A stretch of DNA of 64,000 nt, taken from the NCBI GenBank assembly GCA_029778615.1, contig JAKOPZ010000316.1, positions 25,440 through 89,439 on the forward strand, read 5' to 3'. Positions 34,589 through 43,106 of this stretch are shown here, piece by piece. Source of the stretch: Chloroflexota bacterium (GTDB taxonomy: Bacteria > Chloroflexota > Anaerolineae > UBA4142 > SHND01). A model generated the notes under the pieces. It did no database searches and had not been told where the DNA came from. It was given only the letters and a program-made list of their open reading frames with translations. Made by a program: the position numbers and the translations under genes. Each line of letters starts with the position of its first letter. The first letter of the stretch is position 1.

Positions 34589-35457
34589 ACGCGAACGTTT
34601 CCATCATTATTCCCGCGTTTAATGAAGAAAAGGGATTGCCCGACGTTTTGAAAAATTTGCGCGCGTGGCATGAATGCAGCGCGGAAATTATCGTCGTGGA
34701 CGATGGTTCGACAGATGAGACCGCGCGCGTCGCTTCGGAATATGGCGCGCGTGTCATTCGCCATCGCAACAACAAAGGATACGGCGCGGCGTTGAAAGCG
34801 GGGATACGCGCAGCAGAACGCGAAATGGTTGTGACGTTCGACGCGGATGGACAATTTGACGCGAATGACATTGAGAAACTAGTGAACGCGTTGAACGATT
34901 GCGATATGGCAGTGGGCGTAAGACCGCAAGGCGCCGGTTCACCAACCCTTCGTAAACCGGGGAAATGGCTGTTGGGAAAAACTGCAAACTATTTAGCACA
35001 AACTGAAATTCCCGATTTGAATTGCGGCTTTCGCACGCTGCGCGTGGACACCGCGAAACGTTTTTTGAACTTGCTACCGAACGGTTTTTCTTTTACGACA
35101 ACTTTAACACTCGCCATGTTCAAAGACGGGTATAATGTGGCGTATCTGCCGATAACGGTTCATCCGCGCAACACAGGCACAAGCAGCGTGCGCGTCGCGG
35201 ACGGTTTCAATACGCTGCTGCTCATCATCCGTATCATTGCGTTGTTCGACCCATTAAAAGTTTTTTTGCCCGCGAGCGCATTGTTATTTTTCATCGGCAT
35301 GGTCTATCTCATTCTCGACAGCATCGCGTTAGGACGCGCGAATGTCGCGTCGGGTGCAGTGATTCTTTTAGTGTCTGCAATCATGGTGTTCATGTTTGGC
35401 ATTCTCGCCGACCAAGTGAGCGCGATTCGCAGACAGCAAATAGAGACTAGAGACTAG
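34585..35457 (+). CDS. GT2 glycosyltransferase, dolichol/polyprenyl-phosphate mannosyltransferase-like
   Basis: 290 residues. GT-A domain with SIIIPAFNEEKGLPDVL at 6-22, IIVVDDGSTDETARVA near 37, the metal-binding FDADGQFD near 88 and GFRTLRVDTAKRF; two membrane helices at about 230-280. It would make a polyprenyl-phosphate sugar, the donor that GT39-type enzymes in this window need, which ties it to the GT-C genes. The last five residues and the TAG stop are written by a heptamer repeat. The start overlaps the Uma2 gene by 4 nt. Confidence 0.88.
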   Translation: MNANVSIIIPAFNEEKGLPDVLKNLRAWHECSAEIIVVDDGSTDETARVASEYGARVIRHRNNKGYGAALKAGIRAAEREMVVTFDADGQFDANDIEKLVNALNDCDMAVGVRPQGAGSPTLRKPGKWLLGKTANYLAQTEIPDLNCGFRTLRVDTAKRFLNLLPNGFSFTTTLTLAMFKDGYNVAYLPITVHPRNTGTSSVRVADGFNTLLLIIRIIALFDPLKVFLPASALLFFIGMVYLILDSIALGRANVASGAVILLVSAIMVFMFGILADQVSAIRRQQIETRD

Positions 35458-35510
35458 AGACTGGGATGCGCCCAATCTCTAGTCTCCAATCTCCAATCTC
35501 CAATCTCCAA
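35439..35510. repeat. Paired heptamer arrays in opposite orientation forming a hairpin
   Basis: Left array AATAGAGACTAGAGACTAGA to 35465, five-base loop ATGCG, right array starting CCCAATCTCTAGTCTCC and running to 35510 with five to six units. The inner 15 or so bases pair with about one mismatch. It fills the gap between the GT2 stop and the radical SAM start, so it could act as an RNA hairpin in the mRNA. Confidence 0.88.
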
Positions 35511-35512
35511 AA

Positions 35513-36673
35513 ATGGCTTTATCCACCTATACCAACATTGCAAAATCCGTCGTCAACAATCAACTCGGACGCGTTGACCTTCCCAGCATGGTCACGTTCA
35601 TCGTTACGTGGCGCTGCAACTTGCGTTGTTTCATGTGCGATGTTTGGAAAAAAACCGACCACGATGACATGACGCCCGAAGAAGCGGGCAAGATTTTTCA
35701 ACAATTTCCAAAACTCGACACACTGCGTCTCACCGGCGGCGAACCATTTTTGCGTCGCGATTTCGACCAACTCGTCGGCAGCATTTTGGAAAATGTTGAC
35801 CCCACAGTAATTCATCTCACGACGGCGGGCGTGATGTACGAACGCATTGTCGAATTTGCCAAAACGTTCGGCTCGAAAAAATTGCACATCAAAATGTCCA
35901 TTGACGGCGTGGGCGACCGCCATGATGAAATTCGCGGCTATCGCGGGTTGTACAACAAATCGCTTCGCACGTTACGCACACTCGCAGAATTGCGCGAGCA
36001 GTACGGTTTTTATCTCGGTGTCAATCAAACGATTTCGGACCGCAATTGGGACCAAATCGAACCGCTGCGCGAAGCGATGGCGGAATTGAACATTCCCGTG
36101 CATTACGCGATTGCGACGGACCATTACACGCTCTATCGCATGAACACGACCAAAGAAAACGAAACGCCCGATATGCGTTCCGTTTCGATGAGCGATTACA
36201 CGCCCGAACAATTGCAATACATTTTTGACCAACTCGACCGCCGCGATGCAATTCACGACATTCCCGAATGGATTGTGCAGAGATATTATTTGCACGGCTT
36301 GAAAAATCGTTTGCTGCACGGCATCGAGTCGCCGAAACCATCGTGCATCGAATTGCACAATCACATGCGCCTCATGCCGAACGGCGATGTAATGACGTGC
36401 GTGTATTATCCGAACGTCGTCGGCAATTTGCGAACGCAATCGTTACGCGATGTGTGGTACGGCGATGCCATCAAGCCGCAGCGCGAAATTGTAAAAAAAT
36501 GCGTCGGCTGCTGGGCGGGCTGTGAAGTGAAACCTAACGCGATTTATACGGGCGATATTGTGAAAACATTGTGGATGGGTCCGGTCAGTGACCGCTCGAA
36601 AGACGCGCCAATGCCGCAAATGAAAAATGATCAAGTGCGAACGCCGAATGTGAGTTTTGTGGATGTGGTGTGA
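35513..36673 (+). CDS. Radical SAM/SPASM domain protein
   Basis: 386 residues. The [4Fe-4S] SAM motif is CNLRCFMC at about 37-44, followed by LRLTGGEPFLRRDFD and KMSIDGVGD; a C-terminal SPASM-type cluster region shows a cysteine in SCIELHNHMRL, then CVYYPNVVGN and CVGCWAGCEVKP. Such proteins modify peptides, sugars or lipids; without a peptide precursor nearby, a modification of a glycan or lipid made by the adjacent GT2 and methyltransferase is the most economical guess. No good ribosome site precedes the ATG, which lies directly after the heptamer array. Confidence 0.88.
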   Translation: MALSTYTNIAKSVVNNQLGRVDLPSMVTFIVTWRCNLRCFMCDVWKKTDHDDMTPEEAGKIFQQFPKLDTLRLTGGEPFLRRDFDQLVGSILENVDPTVIHLTTAGVMYERIVEFAKTFGSKKLHIKMSIDGVGDRHDEIRGYRGLYNKSLRTLRTLAELREQYGFYLGVNQTISDRNWDQIEPLREAMAELNIPVHYAIATDHYTLYRMNTTKENETPDMRSVSMSDYTPEQLQYIFDQLDRRDAIHDIPEWIVQRYYLHGLKNRLLHGIESPKPSCIELHNHMRLMPNGDVMTCVYYPNVVGNLRTQSLRDVWYGDAIKPQREIVKKCVGCWAGCEVKPNAIYTGDIVKTLWMGPVSDRSKDAPMPQMKNDQVRTPNVSFVDVV

Positions 36674-36682
36674 GGTGAACAC

Positions 36683-36967
36683 ATGTTGACCTACAAAGCA
36701 ATGTACAAATTTCTAGAAGATGGCGTGCATGGACAAGTGTTGGATTTTCCCGGCGTCATTACATGTGGCGAAAATTTGGAACAAGCGCGCCGACTGTTAG
36801 CAAGCGCCTTGACAGATATGGCAGAAACAAATCTGATGCTTGGCGAAGCGATTCCTCAACCTAATCCGAACGCGACAGATGCCGACGCGGACTTGGAAGA
36901 GCCTATTCATCTCTTGCTCACAGCAACAAACCGCGTTACCATCCTCCCCCAAAACACTCTCGCATGA
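36683..36967 (+). CDS. hicB: HicB family antitoxin
   Basis: 94 residues with the partial RNase-H-like HicB fold: YKFLEDGVHGQVLDFPGVITCGENLEQARRLL in the first 40 residues. The short length leaves no C-terminal DNA-binding domain. HicB neutralises the HicA mRNA interferase. GAGGTGA lies 5 nt before the ATG. The stop overlaps the start of a hicA that carries a nonsense codon, so this antitoxin has no intact local toxin. Confidence 0.85.
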   Translation: MLTYKAMYKFLEDGVHGQVLDFPGVITCGENLEQARRLLASALTDMAETNLMLGEAIPQPNPNATDADADLEEPIHLLLTATNRVTILPQNTLA

Positions 36968-37152
36968 AAAGGCGCGATTAACTGCGACACCTGCAACAGC
37001 ATGGCTGTCGCTTGTTGCGCGAAGGTGCCGAACATTCGATTTGGGAAAATCCCGCGAACGGACGACGTGCTTCGATTCCTCGCCATCGCGAAATCAATGA
37101 CTTTACTGCGAAACGTATTTGTCAACAGTTGGACGTTCCGCTGCCGCGTTAA
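36964..37152 (+). pseudogene. hicA: hicA toxin pseudogene (in-frame TAA at codon 6)
   Basis: Starts ATG AAA AGG CGC GAT TAA (36964-36981) and then continues in the same frame without another stop to 37152, encoding LRHLQQHGCRLLREG, EHSIWENP with the HicA catalytic histidine, and RASIPRHREI, the whole of a 62-residue HicA. In intact genes the sixth codon is usually leucine (RDLLRHL-like), so a TTA to TAA change would explain it. No in-frame ATG or GTG restart is near. The mRNA interferase is therefore probably dead, unless the stop is read through. Confidence 0.85.
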
Positions 37153-37160
37153 TTGCCCAA

Positions 37161-38174
37161 ATGCCTAAACGCGTTTACATCGCCTACACCGGCGGCACGA
37201 TTGGAATGATTGACGCGGGCGAAGGATACGCGCCCGCGCCGGGATTTCTCGAACAGCGTTTGCGCGAAATGCCCGAACTGCGCGACGCGGCGATGCCCGA
37301 AATTATTTTGCACGAATACAATCCCCTGCTCGATTCCTCAAACATGACCCCGCGCGAATGGCTCAACATCGCGCGGGATATTTTTGAAAATTACAATTCG
37401 TTCGACGGCTTTGTCGTTTTGCACGGCACGGATACGATGGCGTACACCGCGTCCGCGCTGCCGTTTCTTTTGCAAGGATTGAATAAACCTGTCATTCTCA
37501 CAGGGTCACAGATTCCCCTCGTCGAATTGCGGAACGACGCACGCGAAAATCTCATCACCGCGCTCTTGCTCGCGGCGAATTGTGCGATTCCCGAAGTGTG
37601 TTTGTACTTTGGCGCGAAATTATTTCGCGGCTGCCGCACGGTCAAAGTGAACGCGTTGGGATTTGACGCGTTCGATTCGCCCAATTATCCGCCGCTTGCG
37701 AATGTTGGCGTGGATATTCAAGTGCAGTGGAATTTGATTCGCACAGCATCCGAAAAAAATTTGTCCGCGCCGCCGAACGAATTGAACGCGACAGTTGCAT
37801 CACTGCGCTTGTTCCCCGGTATCTCGGCAGAATTTTTACGCAATGTTTTGAAACCACCGTTGCAAGGTTTGGTGTTGGAAGCGTATGGCACAGGCAACGC
37901 ACCAAATCACGATAAAGAATTTCTGAACGCGCTGCAAGAAGCGAGTGCGCGCGGTATTGTGATTGTGGATTGTACGCAATGTTTGCGCGGCGCGGTAAAA
38001 ATCAACGCGTATGCGACGGGTGCGGCATTGCTCGATGTTGGCGTCGTGAGCGGCGCAGACATGACGCCGATTGCGGCATTAACAAAGTTAAACTATCTCA
38101 TCAGCACAGGACATTCATTTCAGGAAACACGCGAATTGATGCAACAAGATTTGTGCGGGGAAATTTCGGTTTGA
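37161..38174 (+). CDS. ansA: L-asparaginase, type I
   Basis: 337 residues. Hydrolyses asparagine to aspartate and ammonia in the cytoplasm. The first catalytic threonine is in YTGGTIGMID at 8-17, the second in VVLHGTDTMAYTASAL near 85-100, and the lysine is in the NDARENL region after GSQIPL; EAYGTGNAP near 240 is typical. Length and the lack of a signal peptide fit the cytoplasmic type I enzyme. MPKRVYIAY at 37161 is chosen over upstream codons that lie in hicA. The gene sits 8 nt after the hicA pseudogene. Confidence 0.92.
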   Translation: MPKRVYIAYTGGTIGMIDAGEGYAPAPGFLEQRLREMPELRDAAMPEIILHEYNPLLDSSNMTPREWLNIARDIFENYNSFDGFVVLHGTDTMAYTASALPFLLQGLNKPVILTGSQIPLVELRNDARENLITALLLAANCAIPEVCLYFGAKLFRGCRTVKVNALGFDAFDSPNYPPLANVGVDIQVQWNLIRTASEKNLSAPPNELNATVASLRLFPGISAEFLRNVLKPPLQGLVLEAYGTGNAPNHDKEFLNALQEASARGIVIVDCTQCLRGAVKINAYATGAALLDVGVVSGADMTPIAALTKLNYLISTGHSFQETRELMQQDLCGEISV

Positions 38175-38188
38175 TGTAGAATAAACAC

Positions 38189-39844
38189 ATGAGCAAAGTA
38201 TTCGTCATCGGTCTCGACGGCGCAACGTTCGACCTCATTCATCCATTCATCCAACAGGGCTATCTCCCCAATCTCCAGTCTCTAGTCTCCTGTGGTTCCT
38301 CCGCCGAACTCTCTTCCACTATCCCGCCTGTCACCGCGTCCGCGTGGACGAGTTTTATGACGGGCAAAAATCCCGGCAAACATGGGCTCTTTGATTTCAT
38401 GCAGCGCCGCGAAAACTCGTACGACCTCGCGCCGGTTTCGAGTTTCCATCGCGACGGCAAAGCGGTTTGGGAAATTGCAGGCGAGCATGGAAAAAAATGT
38501 ATCGTGCTCGGCGTGCCTGTGACGTATCCGCCCACGCCGTTGAATGGATTGATGGTGACGGGGATGTTGACGCCGCGCGGTGCGGACGATTACACGTATC
38601 CGTCCGAATTGAAAAACGAAATCGCGGATGCGATTGGCGAATACATTGTTTATTCCGACGAAGTGTATTCCAAAGGACGCGGCGAAATTTTTTTGAACGC
38701 GTTACATTACTCGATTCAACAGCGCGCGAAAACCGCCGCGTACCTGTTGCATAAATACGAATGGGATTTGGGGATTTTGGTTTTTCCCGAAACGGACACG
38801 GTGTGTCACGGCTTGTGGTGGGCGTACGATGAAACGCATCACCAACACGCACAAGTAGGAGCGCACGCCGCTGCGCCTCTGGCAAATGGCATCCGCGATA
38901 TCTATCGCGATATTGATGCCTACATCGGCGAACTCGTTGCATCATTGCCGAGCAATACAACAGTTCTTGTCATGTCCGACCATGGACATGGACCATTGCG
39001 AAATTTTTTATACGTCAACAATTTTTTGAAACAGCGCGGTTTTTTGAAAATCAAAAACGCGCCCGCGTCACAAATCAAAAATCTCGCGTTCAATGCAGGA
39101 CTCACGCCGCGCACCGCGTATGGGATGCTGCTCAATATGGGTCTCGGCAAACTGCGGCGCACGATGGACAAGCGGCGCGGCGGACGCGGATTACTGAAAC
39201 GCTTTTTTCTTTCACTCAACGATGTGGATTGGGAAAACACGTGCGCGTATTCAATTGGTTATATCGGCGAAGTCCACATCAACGTCAAGGGACGCGAACC
39301 GCGCGGCATCGTCGAACGCGGCGCAGAATACGAACGCGTGCGCGACGAATTGATACGCGATTTGCGCGAGTTGAAATTGCCGAATGGCGAACCGTTGATT
39401 GAACAGATTTGGAAAAAAGAAGAAATCTATCGCGGCGCACATTTGGACGACGCGCCCGACATTTTATTTTTTCCAAAAAATCTCGAAACCATCGCGTTCG
39501 GCGATTTTGAATTTGGTTCAAACAAAATTCTCGAACCATCTTACGGCGTTTCCTCCTCTCACCGCATGAATGGCATCCTCATCGCGTCGGGTTCAACCAT
39601 CGCCCCAGTCTCCAGTCTCCAGTCTCCAAATCTCACCGACCTCGCGCCCACAATTCTGCATCTCCTCAATCTTCCCATCCCCCGCGATATGGACGGACGC
39701 GTGTTGAGTGAAATGTTTTCGGATGAACGCGCGATTGAATACGGCGGCAGCGCGGAATTGGAACGTGAACGCAGCGAAGCGTATTCCGAAGAGGATGAAG
39801 CGGAAGTGATGGAACGCTTGAAAGATTTGGGGTACATCTCGTAA
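38189..39844 (+). CDS. AlkP-superfamily phosphodiesterase/pyrophosphatase
   Basis: 551 residues. Metal ligands of the type I phosphodiesterase/nucleotide pyrophosphatase fold are visible: IGLDGATFDLI at 6-16, nucleophile region TASAWTSFMTG near 49, PETDTVCHGLWW near 205 and MSDHGHG near 260. No membrane helix or signal peptide is seen, as in many Chloroflexi and archaeal members. It may cleave a nucleotide sugar or lipid phosphate. Two heptamer arrays add LQSLVS near 30 and SSLQSPN near 475. TAGAAT lies 6 nt upstream of the ATG, a leaderless layout. Confidence 0.88.
   Translation: MSKVFVIGLDGATFDLIHPFIQQGYLPNLQSLVSCGSSAELSSTIPPVTASAWTSFMTGKNPGKHGLFDFMQRRENSYDLAPVSSFHRDGKAVWEIAGEHGKKCIVLGVPVTYPPTPLNGLMVTGMLTPRGADDYTYPSELKNEIADAIGEYIVYSDEVYSKGRGEIFLNALHYSIQQRAKTAAYLLHKYEWDLGILVFPETDTVCHGLWWAYDETHHQHAQVGAHAAAPLANGIRDIYRDIDAYIGELVASLPSNTTVLVMSDHGHGPLRNFLYVNNFLKQRGFLKIKNAPASQIKNLAFNAGLTPRTAYGMLLNMGLGKLRRTMDKRRGGRGLLKRFFLSLNDVDWENTCAYSIGYIGEVHINVKGREPRGIVERGAEYERVRDELIRDLRELKLPNGEPLIEQIWKKEEIYRGAHLDDAPDILFFPKNLETIAFGDFEFGSNKILEPSYGVSSSHRMNGILIASGSTIAPVSSLQSPNLTDLAPTILHLLNLPIPRDMDGRVLSEMFSDERAIEYGGSAELERERSEAYSEEDEAEVMERLKDLGYIS
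38269..38291. repeat. GGAGAYT heptamer repeat, in frame within CDS
   Basis: Three units in the TCTCCAG/TCTCTAG form; encodes NLQSLVS close to the N-terminus of the AlkP-like protein, after the conserved PNL. Confidence 0.8.
39604..39634. repeat. GGAGAYT heptamer repeat, in frame within CDS
   Basis: CCCAGTCTCCAGTCTCCAGT and onward, about four units; encodes PVSSLQSPNL in the AlkP-like protein. Confidence 0.88.
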
Positions 39845-39845
39845 A

Positions 39846-39879
39846 AAAAAATTCGATGACATTCGCCATCGAATTTTTT
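39846..39879. terminator. Bidirectional terminator between convergent genes
   Basis: Perfect 13-bp arms (39846-39858 and 39867-39879), 8-nt loop, with A and T runs, right after the AlkP stop and before the hydrolase stop. Confidence 0.92.
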
Positions 39880-39881
39880 GT

Positions 39882-41039
39882 TCACGAACCCTTGACGTAC
39901 TGGTTAAAGAATTGAATCGAACGCTGCATCGCTGTCCCAAAATTTTGAGAAATGTTGTGATTGTCGCCCGGATATTTATACAGCTCGACATTTCCATCCA
40001 ACGCGCGGATTTCGTCGTACAACAATTCCGAAAATAAAAGCGGCACGGACGTGTCAGCAGTCCCGTGATGCAGTTGAATCGGCGCGGACAATTCCGCAAG
40101 AAAAGAATTCGCGGAAATCGAATTCCAAAATTCGGGATTCTCTGCGGGCGTGCCGTACTCTTGTGTCAACTGATTTCGCCAACTGCGACTGCTCGACACG
40201 CCCGGCGGCACATTCGGCACGCTCCCACTCGATGGACGCCGCCAGCGCGACAGCAAATCGGGATACGATGCGACGACGCCGCCCCAAATCACTCCCGCTT
40301 TGATGCTGGGGTCAATCACCATTGCGCGCAGAGTGATGTAACCGCCCATCGAATGTCCCCACATGCCGATACGATTCGCGTCCGCATCAGGAAATTTTTT
40401 CATCGAACCGAGCGCGTTCAATACGTCAATCGTGTAATCAGGCGAACCGTAACCGCCACGCGCAACGCCTTCCGAACTGCCATGTCCGCGATAGTCCGAT
40501 TTGAAAACAATATAACCACTCCGCGCGATACGGTCCACATAGTCTACATAGCGTTCGGTGGTGCGATACACCGACGGCGCGATATAGCCGTGATTGAAAA
40601 TAATCACAGGAAAACCGTTCGTCGGTTTTTCTCCGCGCGGAATGGTGAGCAGCGCGTAAATTTTCAATCCGTCGGAAAGATACGACGCAATGTAGCGGTT
40701 GTAATTTGCGCCGGGCGCGAGCGTCTGTTCAATTTTGATTTCACTGCCCGGATATTCGCGTGCGCGCTGCGCTTGAATCATCAAGAGATTCAACGGCGTC
40801 GGCGACGGCGTTGCGGTCGGAACTCGCGTCGCCGTCGGGGCAGGCGTGCTCAGGTCGGCGTCAGATTCGGCAGGCGGATTCGGCGCGGCGCGGGTTGACG
40901 AATCAACAAGATTGGTGGGAACAACGGCGGCGCGCGTAGGTTGAACAACCAGAGGCGCGGATTGCGGCGCGCACGCCATGGAGAGGAACAAACAACCCGA
41001 AACAAAAAATACGTGCCAAGCGAACGAGAAACGTCGCAT
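39882..41039 (-). CDS. Lipoprotein alpha/beta hydrolase (S9/acyl-aminoacyl peptidase-like)
   Basis: 385 residues. A lipobox (LFLSMACAP, cysteine near 20) predicts a lipid-anchored exported protein; a threonine/proline-rich linker runs to about 80. The alpha/beta hydrolase domain has FNHGY for the oxyanion hole, SDYRGHGSSEG, the nucleophile elbow GHSMGG near 227, an aspartate in HGTADTSVPL and a histidine in YPGDNHN. This is the prolyl oligopeptidase-like/esterase pattern. AGGA lies 7 nt before the ATG at 41039; the ATG one codon upstream (41042) is also possible. Confidence 0.85.
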   Translation of the reverse strand: MRRFSFAWHVFFVSGCLFLSMACAPQSAPLVVQPTRAAVVPTNLVDSSTRAAPNPPAESDADLSTPAPTATRVPTATPSPTPLNLLMIQAQRAREYPGSEIKIEQTLAPGANYNRYIASYLSDGLKIYALLTIPRGEKPTNGFPVIIFNHGYIAPSVYRTTERYVDYVDRIARSGYIVFKSDYRGHGSSEGVARGGYGSPDYTIDVLNALGSMKKFPDADANRIGMWGHSMGGYITLRAMVIDPSIKAGVIWGGVVASYPDLLSRWRRPSSGSVPNVPPGVSSSRSWRNQLTQEYGTPAENPEFWNSISANSFLAELSAPIQLHHGTADTSVPLLFSELLYDEIRALDGNVELYKYPGDNHNISQNFGTAMQRSIQFFNQYVKGS

Positions 41040-41141
41040 CATTTCATCCTGAAGCGGCAGGCGTCGTGCAAGTGTAATGAGAATTTGCGATTTAGCAAAT
41101 GGGCATTCGCGAAAAACATTTTGTGTCTCGCTCGTCTCGGC

Positions 41142-41147
41142 TATAAT
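41142..41147 (+). promoter_or_regulatory. TATAAT -10 box of the DUF2723 gene, leaderless layout
   Basis: TATAAT ends 6 nt before the GTG start at 41154; TTGTGT or TTTTGT 15 to 17 bp upstream could be the -35 box. Confidence 0.6.
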
Positions 41148-41153
41148 GAACAC

Positions 41154-43106
41154 GTGCTCAAGTCGTTCACGCGGCTCCGGGAAAAAATCGAGCCGCGTTT
41201 TGATTTTTATATCTGTGGCGGACTCGCGCTCGCCGCATTCGGCGTCTATCTGCGAACGCTGGCGCCGAGCGTTCTCGACGGCGACAGCGGCGAGTGGCAG
41301 TACATGGCAAACATTCTCGGTGTGCCGCATTCGACGGGCTATCCTCTTTACATCCTGCTTGCAAAAATTGTCACGTTCCTTCCCTTTGGCAATCCCGCGT
41401 GGCGCGTGAATTTATTTTCGGCAATTTGCGCGGCGCTCACCATTCCGCTGGCCTATTTGCTCGCACAGCGCGTCTCCCGTTCGCGCGTCGCGGCGATTTT
41501 GTCTGCCACGTTTTACGCGTTCATGCCAACGCTGTGGGCATCCGCGACGATTGCGGAAGTGTATGCGCTCAACACCTTGCTTATCGCGTTGACATTGTTT
41601 TTTGCGATTCGATTTTTTGACACTGGACGCGTACGTGATTTGTATTTGATGGCATTGTGTTTTGGGCTCGCGCTCGCGAATCACCGCATCGCGTTTTTTA
41701 TTCTCCCCGCCCTGCTTCTGCTGGTTTGGTTTAGGCGTAGCGTTTTGGATATACGAAAGATTGTTTTTGCATCGCTCGCGTTCTTGCTTCCTCTCGCGCT
41801 GTATCTGTACATTCCATTACGCGCCTCGCAGCTGCTCGCCGAGCAATCGCCGCAAAATTGGGAATTGTATCCGCGCGCCGAGGCGATTGTGAACGGCAAA
41901 ATCACCGCATACTATAATCACACGCCGGCGGGATTTTTCAATCTCATCACCGCGCTCGACAATCGCAACAAGCTGGGGTTTGAAAACGCGAGCGGGCAAG
42001 ACCAAACGGCGGCGCGTTTGGAGAACGCGTGGAATTTATTACGCGAACAAATTGACCCGTTCGGGATTGCGCTCGCGTTATTGGGCATTGTGATTTTGTT
42101 TCGACGCGAACGCGGGTTGACGGTGCTTTTGCTGTTGGCGGGCGGAAGCATCGCGGCGATTTCGATTGTCCTGCGCGCCGAGTCTACGCGTTTTTATTTC
42201 AGCGGCGCGTATTTGGTGATGCTGTTATTTTTCGCGGCTGCCGTCGGCTGGATTCTCAACGCGTTGCAGCCGCGCGCCGCCGAACGCAACGAGATGTGGA
42301 TGCGCGCGTTGTATTACGCGACGGTTTTATATTTTGCATTTTTTCCGCTCACCGCGTTGTATTTCAATTTTGCCAAAATGGACCAGAGCGCAAATACCAA
42401 ATACGACGCGTATGCGCGCAACATTTTGAATGACAATCTCGCGCCGAACGCGGTGCTCGTCGCGCCCTGGGAAGTGGCGACGCCGATTCGCTATTTTCAA
42501 TATGTTGAAGGTGTGCGTCCCGATGTGTTGACCATTCACGAATCGCCCGTACGCCCGCAATACCAAAAACTTTTGGACGCGGCGCACAGATTGCATCGTC
42601 CGTTTTACTATGCCCAGTTTTCACCCGAAGATAAAAATTCAAGCGCCGACAATTCTGCGCCAGAGGTGCGGACGCTCCAAGCGATTGCGTTCCCATTACC
42701 GCAGGAACCACAGCCGCAACATGCGCTCCAAGAAACACTGAACGACGCGGTGCGCGTGATTGGATACGATTGGATTCAGACGGGGAGAAACGCGCGTCTG
42801 GCGCTCTATTATCAAGTGATGCAACCGACGCGCATTGAATACGTGACCGAAGTGGAAGTGGGCGACCCGCGCGATGAAACACGGGGCTATTGGTCAAAGC
42901 ATCCGGTCAGCGATTATTACCCGACCTATTTTTGGCAAGCGGGCGAATACTATCGCGATGTATATGATATAGTTTTGGCGGACAACGCGCCAAACGGAGC
43001 ATATGTCGCGGATGTTACATGGTACGAGTACGATGCGAGCACGGCGAAACGAAATGAGGCGAGCGCAAAATCGTTTCGGCTCACCGGACTTGCAATTGGG
43101 CAATAA
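41154..43106 (+). CDS. DUF2723 (TMEM260-like) membrane glycosyltransferase-like protein
   Basis: 650 residues. The DUF2723 signature is complete: LAPSVLDGDSGEWQYMANIL near 30-50 with the first-loop acidic pair, VPHSTGYPLYILLAK and GNPAWRVNLFSA, then about ten more helices and a soluble tail of about 200 residues. The eukaryotic relative TMEM260 is an O-mannosyltransferase, so a GT-C transferase of surface proteins or glycans is a reasonable inference. The GTG at 41154 is chosen because the -10 box ends 6 nt upstream and the ORF further upstream overlaps the divergent promoter region. Confidence 0.82.
   Translation: MLKSFTRLREKIEPRFDFYICGGLALAAFGVYLRTLAPSVLDGDSGEWQYMANILGVPHSTGYPLYILLAKIVTFLPFGNPAWRVNLFSAICAALTIPLAYLLAQRVSRSRVAAILSATFYAFMPTLWASATIAEVYALNTLLIALTLFFAIRFFDTGRVRDLYLMALCFGLALANHRIAFFILPALLLLVWFRRSVLDIRKIVFASLAFLLPLALYLYIPLRASQLLAEQSPQNWELYPRAEAIVNGKITAYYNHTPAGFFNLITALDNRNKLGFENASGQDQTAARLENAWNLLREQIDPFGIALALLGIVILFRRERGLTVLLLLAGGSIAAISIVLRAESTRFYFSGAYLVMLLFFAAAVGWILNALQPRAAERNEMWMRALYYATVLYFAFFPLTALYFNFAKMDQSANTKYDAYARNILNDNLAPNAVLVAPWEVATPIRYFQYVEGVRPDVLTIHESPVRPQYQKLLDAAHRLHRPFYYAQFSPEDKNSSADNSAPEVRTLQAIAFPLPQEPQPQHALQETLNDAVRVIGYDWIQTGRNARLALYYQVMQPTRIEYVTEVEVGDPRDETRGYWSKHPVSDYYPTYFWQAGEYYRDVYDIVLADNAPNGAYVADVTWYEYDASTAKRNEASAKSFRLTGLAIGQ

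Noticed and set aside
35439..35510. Heptamer arrays as a CRISPR array
   Set aside because: Units are 7 bp with no spacers, and similar arrays occur inside genes.
36840..37100. 86-codon ORF over the hicB/hicA junction
   Set aside because: Out of frame with both; the hicA reading with a single TAA explains the sequence.
40065..40898. Long plus-strand ORF opposite the hydrolase gene
   Set aside because: Arginine/histidine-rich shadow of a GC-rich coding region; the minus-strand frame has the full alpha/beta hydrolase motifs.
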